Source: Odontesthes bonariensis
Taxonomy: Eukaryota > Chordata > Actinopteri > Atheriniformes > Atherinopsidae
Direction of reading: 5' to 3'
DNA length: 64,000 bases
Assembly (NCBI RefSeq): GCF_027942865.1
Contig: NC_134526.1
Span: 15,001-79,000 of the forward strand
Position 1 is the stretch's first letter; the number at the start of each line of letters is the position of its first letter. The notes under the pieces are model-generated. The model was not told where the DNA came from. It searched no databases and worked only from the letters and a program-made list of their open reading frames with translations. Below are positions 1 through 9,801 of the stretch, piece by piece. Made by a program: the position numbers and the translations under genes.

Positions 1-122
1 TTATATACATAAGTTAAAAACACATTTTATTACATTAAACTCATTGACCTAATACAGTTGCTAAAAAAACCCCACTAACAGCATTTCATTTCAGAGCAGG
101 AACGCCCCTTTCTCGGCTGCAC

Positions 123-129
123 TATAAAA
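123..129 (+). promoter_or_regulatory. TATA box of subtelomeric fragment 1
   Basis: TATAAAA lies 41 bases upstream of the hammerhead-like fold. The element is preserved in every copy (2825, 5075, 7114, 9761), and the divergent family copy has TATAAATA at 8526. The conserved spacing to the fold in the main family suggests transcription starts just before or within the ribozyme-like region. No transcript evidence is available here. Confidence 0.5.
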
Positions 130-163
130 GGAGCAGCAGGAAGGGGAGAGTTCATTCAGCTCT

Positions 164-220
164 TGTGCCTGGCCTGATGAAGACTCAAACAGGAGTCGAA
201 ACGTTGCACGAACAGGCACA
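164..220 (+). ncRNA. Hammerhead-ribozyme-like motif, copy 1
   Basis: Stem I distal arm TGTGCCTG (164-171) pairs with CAGGCACA (213-220), and a 2-bp GC/GC helix (172-173 with 206-207) closes on the core. CTGATGA (174-180) is the conserved CUGANGA box. Stem II is GACTC (182-186) with GAGTC (193-197). GAAA (198-201) follows. A very short stem III can form from the self-complementary ACGT (201-204), with T205 at the cleavage position. Stem I carries an ACGAA internal loop, as natural hammerheads often do for loop-loop contact. One extra A sits between CUGAUGA and stem II compared with the minimal consensus. The tiny stem III suggests activity, if any, as a dimer. Hammerheads are known from Penelope-like element pLTRs. 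Confidence 0.68.
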
Positions 221-538
221 TATTTTGACCATATAAATTTATTTTTCGAGTTTTGTCCACCATTTCTTTTCCGAAAAATTAAAAATACAAAAAAAAGTTT
301 AAAATTTGAAAAATACCAAAAAAATCTTTAAAAACAAAAAACACAAAAAAATCCGCATTGATAGTTTCCTAAGTTAGGAAACCCTCCTTTTGTTCTTTTT
401 TTAAAAAAAAAAAAAAAATTTTTTTCCCATTTATATCATTTTAAGCACTGTTTCGCTTTTAAGAAACCCTCCTTTAGTTGTTTGCGGAAAACTTTATTTT
501 CTTTTCCTTTCTTTTCTTTTCGCATTTGTTATTTGAAC

Positions 539-690
539 ATGTCCAACCAATGGACAGTGGTACGCCATGGCAGGGGCCGCCAGAGACGCCACCGCCAGCC
601 TACCAACAGCCGGGATTATGAGGGTTCTTGGGGTGTGAAGGACCGTGCTCCCCCCTCCTCCTACGGGAGGAGGCCTCAAGTTCCCCAACC
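539..690 (+). CDS. Truncated basic ORF start (family A), runs into telomeric repeats
   Basis: Begins MSNQWTVVRHGRGRQRRHRQ and continues for about 50 codons with an RAPPSSYG motif, then reads through telomeric repeats as meaningless Pro-Asn repeats. An ATG 57 bases further upstream is possible, but the divergent family copy at 8899 starts at the position equivalent to 539, which decides this start. The two families share W-T-x-V-R-x-G near the start and RAPP-x-x-YG later, despite diverged DNA. That points to past protein-level selection. It is probably the N-terminus of a retroelement ORF; the rest is absent. Not expected to make a functional protein. Confidence 0.5.
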
Positions 691-823
691 TAACCCTAAC
701 CCTAACCCTAACCCTAACCCTAACCCTAACCCTAACCCAACCCTAACCCTAACCCTAACCCTAACCCTAACCCCTAACCCCTAACCCTAACCCTAACCCT
801 AACCCTAACCCTAACCCTAACCC
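691..823. repeat. Telomeric CCCTAA tract
   Basis: Nearly perfect CCCTAA hexamers with a few CCCCTAA and CCAACCC variants. The tract joins the truncated ORF on its left to the first 367-bp block on its right. Related tracts lie at 1191-1305, 1673-1752, 3392-3520, 3888-4002 and 5642-5770. Confidence 0.97.
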
Positions 824-1190
824 ATTTTTGAGAAAATCGCGTTCCATTCATTTCAATGCGGAAACGGTTTTTGCCGATTATCTCGGGAACGAAAGGTCAT
901 AGAGACTCGGAGATGACTTCCGTCAGACATAATTCGACCCTTGTGAACACGCTCGACTTGTCCCCGTGTCTCTACGACCTTCCGTTCCGGAGATATAAGC
1001 AAAACAAAGTTGTTTCCGGTCGTAGCTCCGCCCCCGTGGCTCCACCCCCCATGGTTCAAAGGTCAGTGGATAGCCCCTGTCCTGCTGAATCCGAGGATGT
1101 GTGTATCTTGTCTATGCCACCTTCCTATCAGGACTTATTGCCTCTTGAGCTTATGCCGGGGTTCGGCATAAGGGGTTTTTGCCCCTTATC
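824..1190. repeat. 367-bp subtelomeric block, copy 1
   Basis: Non-telomeric block framed by CCCTAA tracts. It begins ATTTTTGAGAAAATCGCG and ends with two overlapping hairpins before the next telomeric tract. Long open frames exist on both strands, but they show no recognisable protein and the sequence is strictly identical between copies, so coding cannot be judged. The first half contains a phrase about gaacgaaaggtcatagagac that recurs in altered form in the divergent block at 10.46-10.83 kb, where a second, similar phrase is also present. This hints that the block arose by internal duplication. Confidence 0.9.
1150..1189 (+). other. Two mutually exclusive hairpins at the block/telomere border
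   Basis: CTTATGCCG (1150-1158) pairs with CGGCATAAG (1164-1172), giving a 9-bp stem and 5-base loop. ATAAGGGG (1168-1175) pairs with CCCCTTAT (1182-1189), giving an 8-bp stem and 6-base loop. The two share bases 1168-1172, so only one can form at a time. The second hairpin is present with changed pairs in the divergent relatives near 9127-9151 and 10806-10828. In all cases telomeric repeats begin immediately after it. Confidence 0.7.
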
Positions 1191-1305
1191 CTAACCCTAA
1201 CCCTAACCCTAACCCAACCCTAACCCTAACCCTAACCCTAACCCTAACCCTAACCCTAACCCCTAACCCTAACCCTAACCCTAACCCTAACCCTAACCCT
1301 AACCC

Positions 1306-1672
1306 ATTTTTGAGAAAATCGCGTTCCATTCATTTCAATGCGGAAACGGTTTTTGCCGATTATCTCGGGAACGAAAGGTCATAGAGACTCGGAGATGACT
1401 TCCGTCAGACATAATTCGACCCTTGTGAACACGCTCGACTTGTCCCCGTGTCTCTACGACCTTCCGTTCCGGAGATATAAGCAAAACAAAGTTGTTTCCG
1501 GTCGTAGCTCCGCCCCCGTGGCTCCACCCCCCATGGTTCAAAGGTCAGTGGATAGCCCCTGTCCTGCTGAATCCGAGGATGTGTGTATCTTGTCTATGCC
1601 ACCTTCCTATCAGGACTTATTGCCTCTTGAGCTTATGCCGGGGTTCGGCATAAGGGGTTTTTGCCCCTTATC
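1306..1672. repeat. 367-bp subtelomeric block, copy 2
   Basis: Same as the block at 824, apparently base for base, offset by 482 bp. Confidence 0.9.
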
Positions 1673-1752
1673 CTAACCCTAACCCTAACCCTAACCCTAA
1701 CCCTAACCCCTAACCCTAACCCTAACCCTAACCCTAACCCTAACCCTAACCC

Positions 1753-2119
1753 ATTTTTGAGAAAATCGCGTTCCATTCATTTCAATGCGGAAACGGTTTT
1801 TGCCGATTATCTCGGGAACGAAAGGTCATAGAGACTCGGAGATGACTTCCGTCAGACATAATTCGACCCTTGTGAACACGCTCGACTTGTCCCCGTGTCT
1901 CTACGACCTTCCGTTCCGGAGATATAAGCAAAACAAAGTTGTTTCCGGTCGTAGCTCCGCCCCCGTGGCTCCACCCCCCATGGTTCAAAGGTCAGTGGAT
2001 AGCCCCTGTCCTGCTGAATCCGAGGATGTGTGTATCTTGTCTATGCCACCTTCCTATCAGGACTTATTGCCTCTTGAGCTTATGCCGGGGTTCGGCATAA
2101 GGGGTTTTTGCCCCTTATC
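1753..2119. repeat. 367-bp subtelomeric block, copy 3
   Basis: Third identical block in this unit, followed by degenerate telomeric repeats rather than a clean tract. Confidence 0.9.
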
Positions 2120-2309
2120 CTAACCCTAAACCTAACCCTAACCCTAACCCCAACCTAGGCCCTAACCCTAACCTAACCCTAACCCTAAACCTAACCCCAG
2201 GCCCTAACCCTAACCTAGGCCCTAACCCTAACCTAAACCTAACCCTAACCCCAGGCCCTAACCCTAACCCTAACCTAGGCCCTAACCCTAACATAACCTT
2301 AACCCTAAC
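2120..2309. repeat. Degenerate telomere-like tract with CCTAGG
   Basis: CCCTAA repeats interspersed with CCTAGGCCCTAA and CCCCAGGCCC variants. The same variant pattern occurs at 4370-4559 and in an expanded form at 6138-6599, so this tract is duplicated as part of the unit rather than freshly added by telomerase. Confidence 0.9.
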
Positions 2310-2323
2310 AACAATAAACAAAT

Positions 2324-2624
2324 ACTTACCTCCATGTTCCTAAAATAGAAAAATACCTACCTCCATCAACAAAAATAAGTAAAAATAAATACCTACTTAC
2401 CTCCAAATTTATTATTCACCTGATACCTAGAAATCCCTACTCACCTTTAACCCGAAAAAAAATTTTTTACTTACCTTTATCCCTGAAAAAAAGAAAAAAA
2501 ATTTTTTTACTTACCTTTATCCCTGAAAAAAATAGAAAAAAATTTTGTACTTACCTTTATGCCTGAAAAAAGGGAAAAAAAAGAAAAAAATAATACAAAA
2601 AAATAAAAAAAACCACACTTACCT
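2324..2624 (-). other. Cluster of consensus 5' splice-site words on the minus strand
   Basis: ACTTACCT, the complement of AG|GTAAGT, occurs at 2324, 2395, 2469, 2509, 2549 and 2617; ACTCACCT (AG|GTGAGT) is at 2439. Three of these come from a 40-bp tandem repeat, but the others are in different contexts. On the minus strand they precede the UUAGGG-encoding tract, which is the direction of TERRA transcription at a left chromosome end. The words are retained in the other cassettes. Function is inference only. Confidence 0.5.
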
Positions 2625-2865
2625 ATCATACAGTGAATTACAAAACAAAAACAACATTAAAAAAATTTTTTTTCCACACAACTGGTTTCAGAACACTTTA
2701 TTTTATATACATAAGTTAAAAACACATTTTATTACATTAAACTCATTGACCTAATACAGTTGCTAAAAAAACCCCACTAACAGCATTTCATTTCAGAGCA
2801 GGAACGCCCCTTTCTCGGCTGCACTATAAAAGGAGCAGCAGGAAGGGGAGAGTTCATTCAGCTCT

Positions 2866-2922
2866 TGTGCCTGGCCTGATGAAGACTCAAACAGGAGTCG
2901 AAACGTTGCACGAACAGGCACA
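2866..2922 (+). ncRNA. Hammerhead-ribozyme-like motif, copy 2
   Basis: Identical in its paired regions to copy 1 (stem I TGTGCCTG/CAGGCACA, stem II GACTC/GAGTC). Confidence 0.66.
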
Positions 2923-3241
2923 TATTTTGACCATATAAATTTATTTTTCGAGTTTTGTCCACCATTTCTTTTCCGAAAAATTAAAAATACAAAAAAAAGT
3001 TTAAAATTTGAAAAATACCAAAAAAATCTTTAAAAACAAAAAACACAAAAAAATCCGCATTGATAGTTTCCTAAGTTAGGAAACCCTCCTTTTGTTCTTT
3101 TTTTAAAAAAAAAAAAAAAAATTTTTTTCCCATTTATATCATTTTAAGCACTGTTTCGCTTTTAAGAAACCCTCCTTTAGTTGTTTGCGGAAAACTTTAT
3201 TTTCTTTTCCTTTCTTTTCTTTTCGCATTTGTTATTTGAAC

Positions 3242-3391
3242 ATGTCCAACCAATGGACAGTGGTACGCCATGGCAGGGGCCGCCAGAGACGCCACCGCCA
3301 GCCTACCAACAGCCGGGATTATGAGGGTTCTTGGGGTGTGAAGGACCGTGCTCCCCCCTCCTCCTACGGGAGGAGGCCTCAAGTTCCCCAA
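3242..3391 (+). CDS. Truncated basic ORF start (family A), copy 2
   Basis: Same start and residues as the ORF at 539; ends at the telomeric junction. Confidence 0.45.
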
Positions 3392-3520
3392 CCTAACCCT
3401 AACCCTAACCCTAACCCTAACCCTAACCCTAACCCTAACCCAACCCTAACCCTAACCCTAACCCTAACCCTAACCCCTAACCCCTAACCCTAACCCTAAC
3501 CCTAACCCTAACCCTAACCC

Positions 3521-3887
3521 ATTTTTGAGAAAATCGCGTTCCATTCATTTCAATGCGGAAACGGTTTTTGCCGATTATCTCGGGAACGAAAGGTCATAGA
3601 GACTCGGAGATGACTTCCGTCAGACATAATTCGACCCTTGTGAACACGCTCGACTTGTCCCCGTGTCTCTACGACCTTCCGTTCCGGAGATATAAGCAAA
3701 ACAAAGTTGTTTCCGGTCGTAGCTCCGCCCCCGTGGCTCCACCCCCCATGGTTCAAAGGTCAGTGGATAGCCCCTGTCCTGCTGAATCCGAGGATGTGTG
3801 TATCTTGTCTATGCCACCTTCCTATCAGGACTTATTGCCTCTTGAGCTTATGCCGGGGTTCGGCATAAGGGGTTTTTGCCCCTTATC
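3521..3887. repeat. 367-bp subtelomeric block, copy 4
   Basis: Identical to copies 1-3. This unit has two blocks where the first has three, which accounts for most of the difference between the 2702 and 2250 bp units. Confidence 0.9.
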
Positions 3888-4002
3888 CTAACCCTAACCC
3901 TAACCCTAACCCAACCCTAACCCTAACCCTAACCCTAACCCTAACCCTAACCCTAACCCCTAACCCTAACCCTAACCCTAACCCTAACCCTAACCCTAAC
4001 CC

Positions 4003-4369
4003 ATTTTTGAGAAAATCGCGTTCCATTCATTTCAATGCGGAAACGGTTTTTGCCGATTATCTCGGGAACGAAAGGTCATAGAGACTCGGAGATGACTTCC
4101 GTCAGACATAATTCGACCCTTGTGAACACGCTCGACTTGTCCCCGTGTCTCTACGACCTTCCGTTCCGGAGATATAAGCAAAACAAAGTTGTTTCCGGTC
4201 GTAGCTCCGCCCCCGTGGCTCCACCCCCCATGGTTCAAAGGTCAGTGGATAGCCCCTGTCCTGCTGAATCCGAGGATGTGTGTATCTTGTCTATGCCACC
4301 TTCCTATCAGGACTTATTGCCTCTTGAGCTTATGCCGGGGTTCGGCATAAGGGGTTTTTGCCCCTTATC
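4003..4369. repeat. 367-bp subtelomeric block, copy 5
   Basis: Identical to the other five; followed by the same CCTAGG-type degenerate tract as copy 3. Confidence 0.9.
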
Positions 4370-5115
4370 CTAACCCTAAACCTAACCCTAACCCTAACCC
4401 CAACCTAGGCCCTAACCCTAACCTAACCCTAACCCTAAACCTAACCCCAGGCCCTAACCCTAACCTAGGCCCTAACCCTAACCTAAACCTAACCCTAACC
4501 CCAGGCCCTAACCCTAACCCTAACCTAGGCCCTAACCCTAACATAACCTTAACCCTAACAACAATAAACAAATACTTACCTCCATGTTCCTAAAATAGAA
4601 AAATACCTACCTCCATCAACAAAAATAAGTAAAAATAAATACCTACTTACCTCCAAATTTATTATTCACCTGATACCTAGAAATCCCTACTCACCTTTAA
4701 CCCGAAAAAAAATTTTTTACTTACCTTTATCCCTGAAAAAAAGAAAAAAAATTTTTTTACTTACCTTTATCCCTGAAAAAAATAGAAAAAAATTTTGTAC
4801 TTACCTTTATGCCTGAAAAAAGGGAAAAAAAAGAAAAAAATAATACAAAAAAATAAAAAAAACCACACTTACCTATCATACAGTGAATTACAAAACAAAA
4901 ACAACATTAAAAAAATTTTTTTTCCACACAACTGGTTTCAGAACACTTTATTTTATATACATAAGTTAAAAACACATTTTATTACATTAAACTCATTGAC
5001 CTAATACAGTTGCTAAAAAAACCCCACTAACAGCATTTCATTTCAGAGCAGGAACGCCCCTTTCTCGGCTGCACTATAAAAGGAGCAGCAGGAAGGGGAG
5101 AGTTCATTCAGCTCT

Positions 5116-5172
5116 TGTGCCTGGCCTGATGAAGACTCAAACAGGAGTCGAAACGTTGCACGAACAGGCACA
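5116..5172 (+). ncRNA. Hammerhead-ribozyme-like motif, copy 3
   Basis: Paired regions identical to copy 1. Confidence 0.66.
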
Positions 5173-5491
5173 TATTTTGACCATATAAATTTATTTTTCG
5201 AGTTTTGTCCACCATTTCTTTTCCGAAAAATTAAAAATACAAAAAAAAGTTTAAAATTTGAAAAATACCAAAAAAATCTTTAAAAACAAAAAACACAAAA
5301 AAATCCGCATTGATAGTTTCCTAAGTTAGGAAACCCTCCTTTTGTTCTTTTTTTAAAAAAAAAAAAAAAAATTTTTTTCCCATTTATATCATTTTAAGCA
5401 CTGTTTCGCTTTTAAGAAACCCTCCTTTAGTTGTTTGCGGAAAACTTTATTTTCTTTTCCTTTCTTTTCTTTTCGCATTTGTTATTTGAAC

Positions 5492-5641
5492 ATGTCCAAC
5501 CAATGGACAGTGGTACGCCATGGCAGGGGCCGCCAGAGACGCCACCGCCAGCCTACCAACAGCCGGGATTATGAGGGTTCTTGGGGTGTGAAGGACCGTG
5601 CTCCCCCCTCCTCCTACGGGAGGAGGCCTCAAGTTCCCCAA
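5492..5641 (+). CDS. Truncated basic ORF start (family A), copy 3
   Basis: Same residues as copies 1 and 2; only the telomeric tail differs in repeat number. Confidence 0.45.
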
Positions 5642-5770
5642 CCTAACCCTAACCCTAACCCTAACCCTAACCCTAACCCTAACCCTAACCCAACCCTAAC
5701 CCTAACCCTAACCCTAACCCCTAACCCCTAACCCTAACCCTAACCCTAACCCTAACCCTAACCCTAACCC

Positions 5771-6137
5771 ATTTTTGAGAAAATCGCGTTCCATTCATTT
5801 CAATGCGGAAACGGTTTTTGCCGATTATCTCGGGAACGAAAGGTCATAGAGACTCGGAGATGACTTCCGTCAGACATAATTCGACCCTTGTGAACACGCT
5901 CGACTTGTCCCCGTGTCTCTACGACCTTCCGTTCCGGAGATATAAGCAAAACAAAGTTGTTTCCGGTCGTAGCTCCGCCCCCGTGGCTCCACCCCCCATG
6001 GTTCAAAGGTCAGTGGATAGCCCCTGTCCTGCTGAATCCGAGGATGTGTGTATCTTGTCTATGCCACCTTCCTATCAGGACTTATTGCCTCTTGAGCTTA
6101 TGCCGGGGTTCGGCATAAGGGGTTTTTGCCCCTTATC
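5771..6137. repeat. 367-bp subtelomeric block, copy 6
   Basis: Last identical block. Only one is present in this unit. Confidence 0.9.
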
Positions 6138-6599
6138 CTAACCCCCTAACCCTAACCCTAACCCTAACCCTAACCCTAACCCTAACCCTAACCCTTAACC
6201 TAAACCTAACCCCTACCTAGGCCCTAACCCTAACCCTAACCTTAGGCCCTAATCCTAACCCTAACCTAGGCCCTAACCCTAACCTAACCCTAACCCTAAC
6301 CTTAGGCCCTAACCCTAACCTAACCCTAACCCTAACCTTAGGCCCTAACCCTAACCTAGGCCCTAACCCTAACCTAACCCTAACCCTAACCTTAGGCCCT
6401 AACCCTAACCTAGGCCCTAACCCTAACCTAACCCTAAACCTAACCCTAACCCCAACCCCAACCCTAACCCTAACCCTAACCCCAGACCCTAACCCTAACC
6501 TAACCCTAACCCTAACCTAAACCTAACCCTAACCCCAGGCCCTAACCCTAACCCTAACCTAGGCCCTAACCCTAACCCTAACATAACCTCAACCCTAAC
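6138..6599. repeat. Long degenerate telomere-like tract
   Basis: Telomere variants with CCTAGG, CTTAGG and CCCCAACCCC words. A roughly 75-bp higher-order period is visible (CCTTAGGCCCTAACCC repeated near 6240, 6301, 6337 and 6390). Confidence 0.9.
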
Positions 6600-7154
6600 A
6601 ACAATAAACAAATACTTACCTCCATGTTCCTAAAAAAGAAAAAATACTTACCTCCATCAACAAAAATAATTAAAAATAAATACCTACTTACCTCCAAATT
6701 TATTATTCACCTGATACCTAGAAATCCCTACTCACCTTTAACCCGAAAAAAAATTTTTTTACTTACCTTTATCCCTGAAAAAAGAAAACAAAATTTTTTT
6801 ACTTACCTTTATCCCTGAAAAAAATATTTGTACTTACCTTTATGCCTGAAAAAAGAGAAAAAAAGAAAAAAAGAAAAAAATAATACAAAAAAGATAAAAA
6901 AAACCACACTTACCTATCACACAGTGAATTACAAAACAAAAACAACATTAAAAATAATTTTTTCCACACAACTGGTTTCAGAACACTTTATTATATATAC
7001 ATAAGTTAAAAACACATTTTATCACATTACACTCATTGACCTAATACAGTTGAAAAAAAACCCCACTAACAGCATTTCATTTCAGAGCAGAAACGCCCCT
7101 TTCTCGGCTGCACTATAAAAGGAGCAGCAGGAAGGGGAGAGTTCATTCAGCTCT

Positions 7155-7211
7155 TGTGCCTGGCCTGATGAAGACTCAAACAGGAGTCGAAACGTTGCAC
7201 GAACAGGCACA
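7155..7211 (+). ncRNA. Hammerhead-ribozyme-like motif, copy 4
   Basis: Every paired and core base is kept, although the flanks have mutated. Confidence 0.66.
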
Positions 7212-7522
7212 TATTTTGACCACATAAATTTATTTTTCGAGTTTTGTCCACCATTTCTTTTCCGAAAAATAAAAAATACAAAAAAAGTTTAAAAATTTGA
7301 AAAATACCAAAAAAATCTTTAAAAACAAAAAACACAAAAAAATCCGCATTGATAGTTTCCTAAGTTAGGAAACCCTCCTTTTGTTCTTTTTTAAAAAAAT
7401 TTTTTTTCTCCCATTAATATCATTTTAAGCACTGTTTCGCTTTTAAGAAACCCTCCTTTAGTTGTTTGCGGAAAACTTTATTTTCTTTTCCTTTCTTTTC
7501 TTTCCGCATTTGTTTTTTGAAC

Positions 7523-7672
7523 ATGTCCAACCAATGGACAGTGGTACGCCATGGCAGGGGCCGCCAGAGACGCCACCGCCAGCCTACCAACAGCCGGGAT
7601 TATGGGGGTTCTTGGGGTGTGAAGGACCGTGCTCCCCCCTCCTCCTACGGGAGGAGGCCTCAAGTTCCCCAA
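7523..7672 (+). CDS. Truncated basic ORF start (family A), copy 4
   Basis: Equivalent to the ORF at 539 with one replacement; followed by a telomeric tract of about 160 bp. Confidence 0.45.
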
Positions 7673-8275
7673 CCTAACCCTAACCCTAACCCTAACCCTA
7701 CCCTAACCCTAACCCTAACCCTAACCCTAACCCTAACCCTAACCCTAACCCTAACCCTAACCCTAACCCTAACCCTACCTAACCCTAACCCTAACCCTAA
7801 CCCCTAACCCTAACCCTAACCCTAACCCTAACCCTGGTCATTTTCCTAACCCTAACCATTAGTGGATACACGCCTAACCCTAACCTAACCTAACCCTAAC
7901 ATGCCCTAACCCTAACCATGCCCTAACCCCAACCAATACCTAACCCTAACCAGGCTCAACCCTAACCTTAGTGAGGCCTTACCTGGTCATTTTCCTAACC
8001 CTAACCATTAGTGGATTAATACCTAACCCTAACCATTCCTAACCCTAACCATGCCCTAACCCTAACCATGCCTAACCCCAACCAATACCTAACCCTAACC
8101 ATGTTTAACCCTAACCTTAGTGAGGCCTTACCTGGTCATTCTCCTAACCCTAACCATTAGTGGTTATACGCCTAACCCTAACCAATACCTAACCCTAACC
8201 ATGCCTAACCCTAACCATATCTAACCCTAACCCATACTTACCTTAACCTTACTTACCTTAATTATGGTCCAACCC
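7673..8275. repeat. Telomeric tract grading into degenerate telomere satellite
   Basis: Clean CCCTAA repeats to about 7835, then a degenerate satellite mixing CCCTAACCATGCC, AACCAATACC and ATTAGTGGAT words. A phrase starting ctggtcattttcctaaccct recurs near 7834, 7985 and 8131 (the last with one change), giving a higher-order period of about 150 bp. Confidence 0.9.
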
Positions 8276-8629
8276 TAAGATTTGGCAGAAATGGAACAAA
8301 TTGAAAAATGGCAAATTAAATCACAGTTTATTAAAAACAATATTTTTTCAATAAATTTTAATTGTAAAAATTAAACAAATTATTCGTTTATTTGGGATTG
8401 GGTTTCATTAAAATGTATAAAAATCAATAAAAAATAGCTTAAACACCATTAAAAACCTGAAACAGAAACCAGACAAAAACTCAACACGAATATGAGCAGA
8501 GAGGGGAGGGGCTGGGAGGAGCGACTATAAATAGGAGGGGATGAGAGCAGAGGAGCTCATTCTGCTCTCAGCCTCAGTGGGAACAGGATCCAGTACAAGC
8601 CAGCCAGTTCGAACAGTTTTCATTTATTC

Positions 8630-8696
8630 GTGCTCTTTCTTTTGTTTTTGGCCTGAAGAAGACCCATCAGGGTCGAAACGTTGCCATCCAGAGCAC
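8630..8696 (+). ncRNA. Hammerhead-ribozyme-like motif, family B
   Basis: Stem I GTGCTCT (8630-8636) pairs with AGAGCAC (8690-8696), and a proximal GGC (8650-8652) pairs with GCC (8683-8685). The core is CTGAAGA (8653-8659), allowed by CUGANGA. Stem II is GACCC (8661-8665) with GGGTC (8670-8674); GAAA is at 8675-8678, then ACGT and T8682. Stem I and stem II both differ from family A yet stay paired, which is compensatory change. Confidence 0.68.
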
Positions 8697-8898
8697 ATTT
8701 ATTTTCTAAAAAACACAAATTTCTTTTTTCTTTTTTTCTTGTTTGTTTCAAAACAAGTTTTTTATTTTTTATTGTTCATAACCTTACTCTTTGATTTATT
8801 TTATACCTTGTTATTATATAAAAAGTTAAAACCTATTATTAAACTATAATAACAAAGGCTACACCAGAAATAAAGAAAGGTGAAAAACAGCCCAGTCA

Positions 8899-9032
8899 AT
8901 GGCTGATCGCTGGACCACGGTCCGTTACGGAAAGAGGCGCCGGCGTAACCGTGGTTGGGATGATGGGGGTTTCCACCAGGGGATGGCCCGTGCCCCGCCC
9001 AACCTCTACGGAGGTGGGGCCCAATATTTTCG
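8899..9032 (+). CDS. Truncated basic ORF start (family B)
   Basis: Starts MADRWTTVRYGKRRRRNRGW and contains ARAPPNLYGGG before entering telomeric repeats. It aligns with the family A ORF at W-T-x-V-R-x-G and at RAPP-x-x-YG, at the same distance downstream of the ribozyme-like fold. Arg/Lys-rich, suggesting nucleic-acid binding. Confidence 0.5.
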
Positions 9033-9280
9033 CCCTAACCCTAACCCTAACCCTAACCCTAACCCTAACCCTAACCCTAACCCAACCCTACCCTAACCCT
9101 AACCCTAACCCTAACCCCCTAACCCTAACTTTAGGGGTTTTAGCCCTATATCCTAACCCTAACCCTAACCCTAACCCTAACCCTAACCCTAACCCTAACC
9201 CAACCCTAACCCCAGGCCCTAACCCTAACCCTAACCCTAACCTAGGCCCTAACCCTAACCCTAACCTAACCTTAACCCCA
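9033..9280. repeat. Telomeric tract with remnant block hairpin
   Basis: Telomere repeats interrupted at 9127-9151 by the very end of a divergent block (TTTAGGGGTTTTAGCCCTAT), which holds only the terminal hairpin. Confidence 0.9.
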
Positions 9281-9801
9281 ACAACAATAAACAAATACTT
9301 ACCTCCATGTTCCTGAAAAAGAAAATACTTACCTCCATCAACAAAAATAAGTCAAAATAAATACCTACTTACCTCCAAATTTATTATTCACCTGATACCT
9401 AGAAATCCCTACTCACCTTTACCCTAAAAAAAATTTTTTTACTTACCTTTATCCCTGAAAAAATGAGAAAAATATTTGTACTTACCTTTATTCCTGAAAA
9501 AAAGAAAAAAAGAAAAAAAGAAAAAAATAATACACAAAAAAAATAAAAAAAACACACTTACCTATCATATAGTGAAATACAAAACAAAAAAAACAACAAA
9601 AAAAATTTTTTTCCACACAACTTGTTTTAGAACACTTTATTATACACACATAAGTTAAAAAAACATTTTTTTACATTAAACTCGTGGACCTATTATAGTT
9701 TCTAAAAACCTGCCAAGATCAGTTCATTTGGCTGTAGAAACGCCCCTTTCTCGTCTGCAGTATAAAAGGAGCAGCAGAAAGGGGAGAGCTCATTCAGCTC
9801 T

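Larger units (their letters stand above)
1..690 (+). mobile_element. Penelope-like 5' fragment 1 (TATA, hammerhead-like motif, ORF start)
   Basis: Window-edge copy, missing its A-rich left part. In order: TATAAAA at 123-129; a hammerhead-like fold at 164-220; an A/T-rich stretch; a 9-bp inverted repeat centred on 373; then an ATG at 539 opening a basic ORF that runs into telomeric repeats near 691. A TATA plus hammerhead directory upstream of an ORF is the layout of the long-terminal-repeat-like ends (pLTRs) of Penelope-like elements. A GIY-YIG Penelope body lies at 11.56 kb on the same strand. Assignment to the Penelope family is inference from that combination, because no RT is present in this fragment. 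Confidence 0.6.
2310..3391 (+). mobile_element. Penelope-like 5' fragment 2, complete cassette
   Basis: Full cassette between two telomeric tracts: an A-rich leader (2310-2650) with repeated ACTTACCT words, TATAAAA at 2825-2831, a hammerhead-like fold at 2866-2922, and the truncated ORF from the ATG at 3242. The leader holds a 40-bp tandem repeat (2469, 2509, 2549). Both edges are abrupt junctions with telomere sequence. Confidence 0.6.
4560..5641 (+). mobile_element. Penelope-like 5' fragment 3
   Basis: Cassette matching fragment 2 throughout: TATAAAA at 5075, hammerhead-like fold at 5116-5172, ORF from 5492. The splice-site-like words recur in the leader at the equivalent positions. Confidence 0.6.
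6600..7672 (+). mobile_element. Penelope-like 5' fragment 4
   Basis: Same cassette with scattered substitutions and indels relative to fragments 1-3: TATAAAA at 7114, hammerhead-like fold at 7155-7211, ORF from 7523 with E changed to G in the RDY(E/G)GSW segment. Its divergence shows that homogenisation is strongest in the outer units. Confidence 0.6.
8276..9032 (+). mobile_element. Divergent Penelope-like 5' fragment (family B)
   Basis: Same plan as the other cassettes but almost unrelated at the DNA level: TATAAATA at 8526, hammerhead-like fold at 8630-8696, basic ORF from 8899, then telomeric repeats. Keeping the same architecture in unrelated sequence is the best evidence that the cassette is a functional retroelement end rather than a random satellite. 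Confidence 0.6.

Noticed and set aside
856-1194. 112-codon open frame repeated in each 367-bp block, with a 68-codon frame on the other strand
   Set aside because: No domain, both strands open, all copies identical so no codon-level test, and diverged relatives do not keep the frame. Treated as noncoding satellite.
2115-2321. Pro-Asn or Leu-Gly repeat proteins
   Set aside because: These are translations of telomeric repeats, which are open in several frames.
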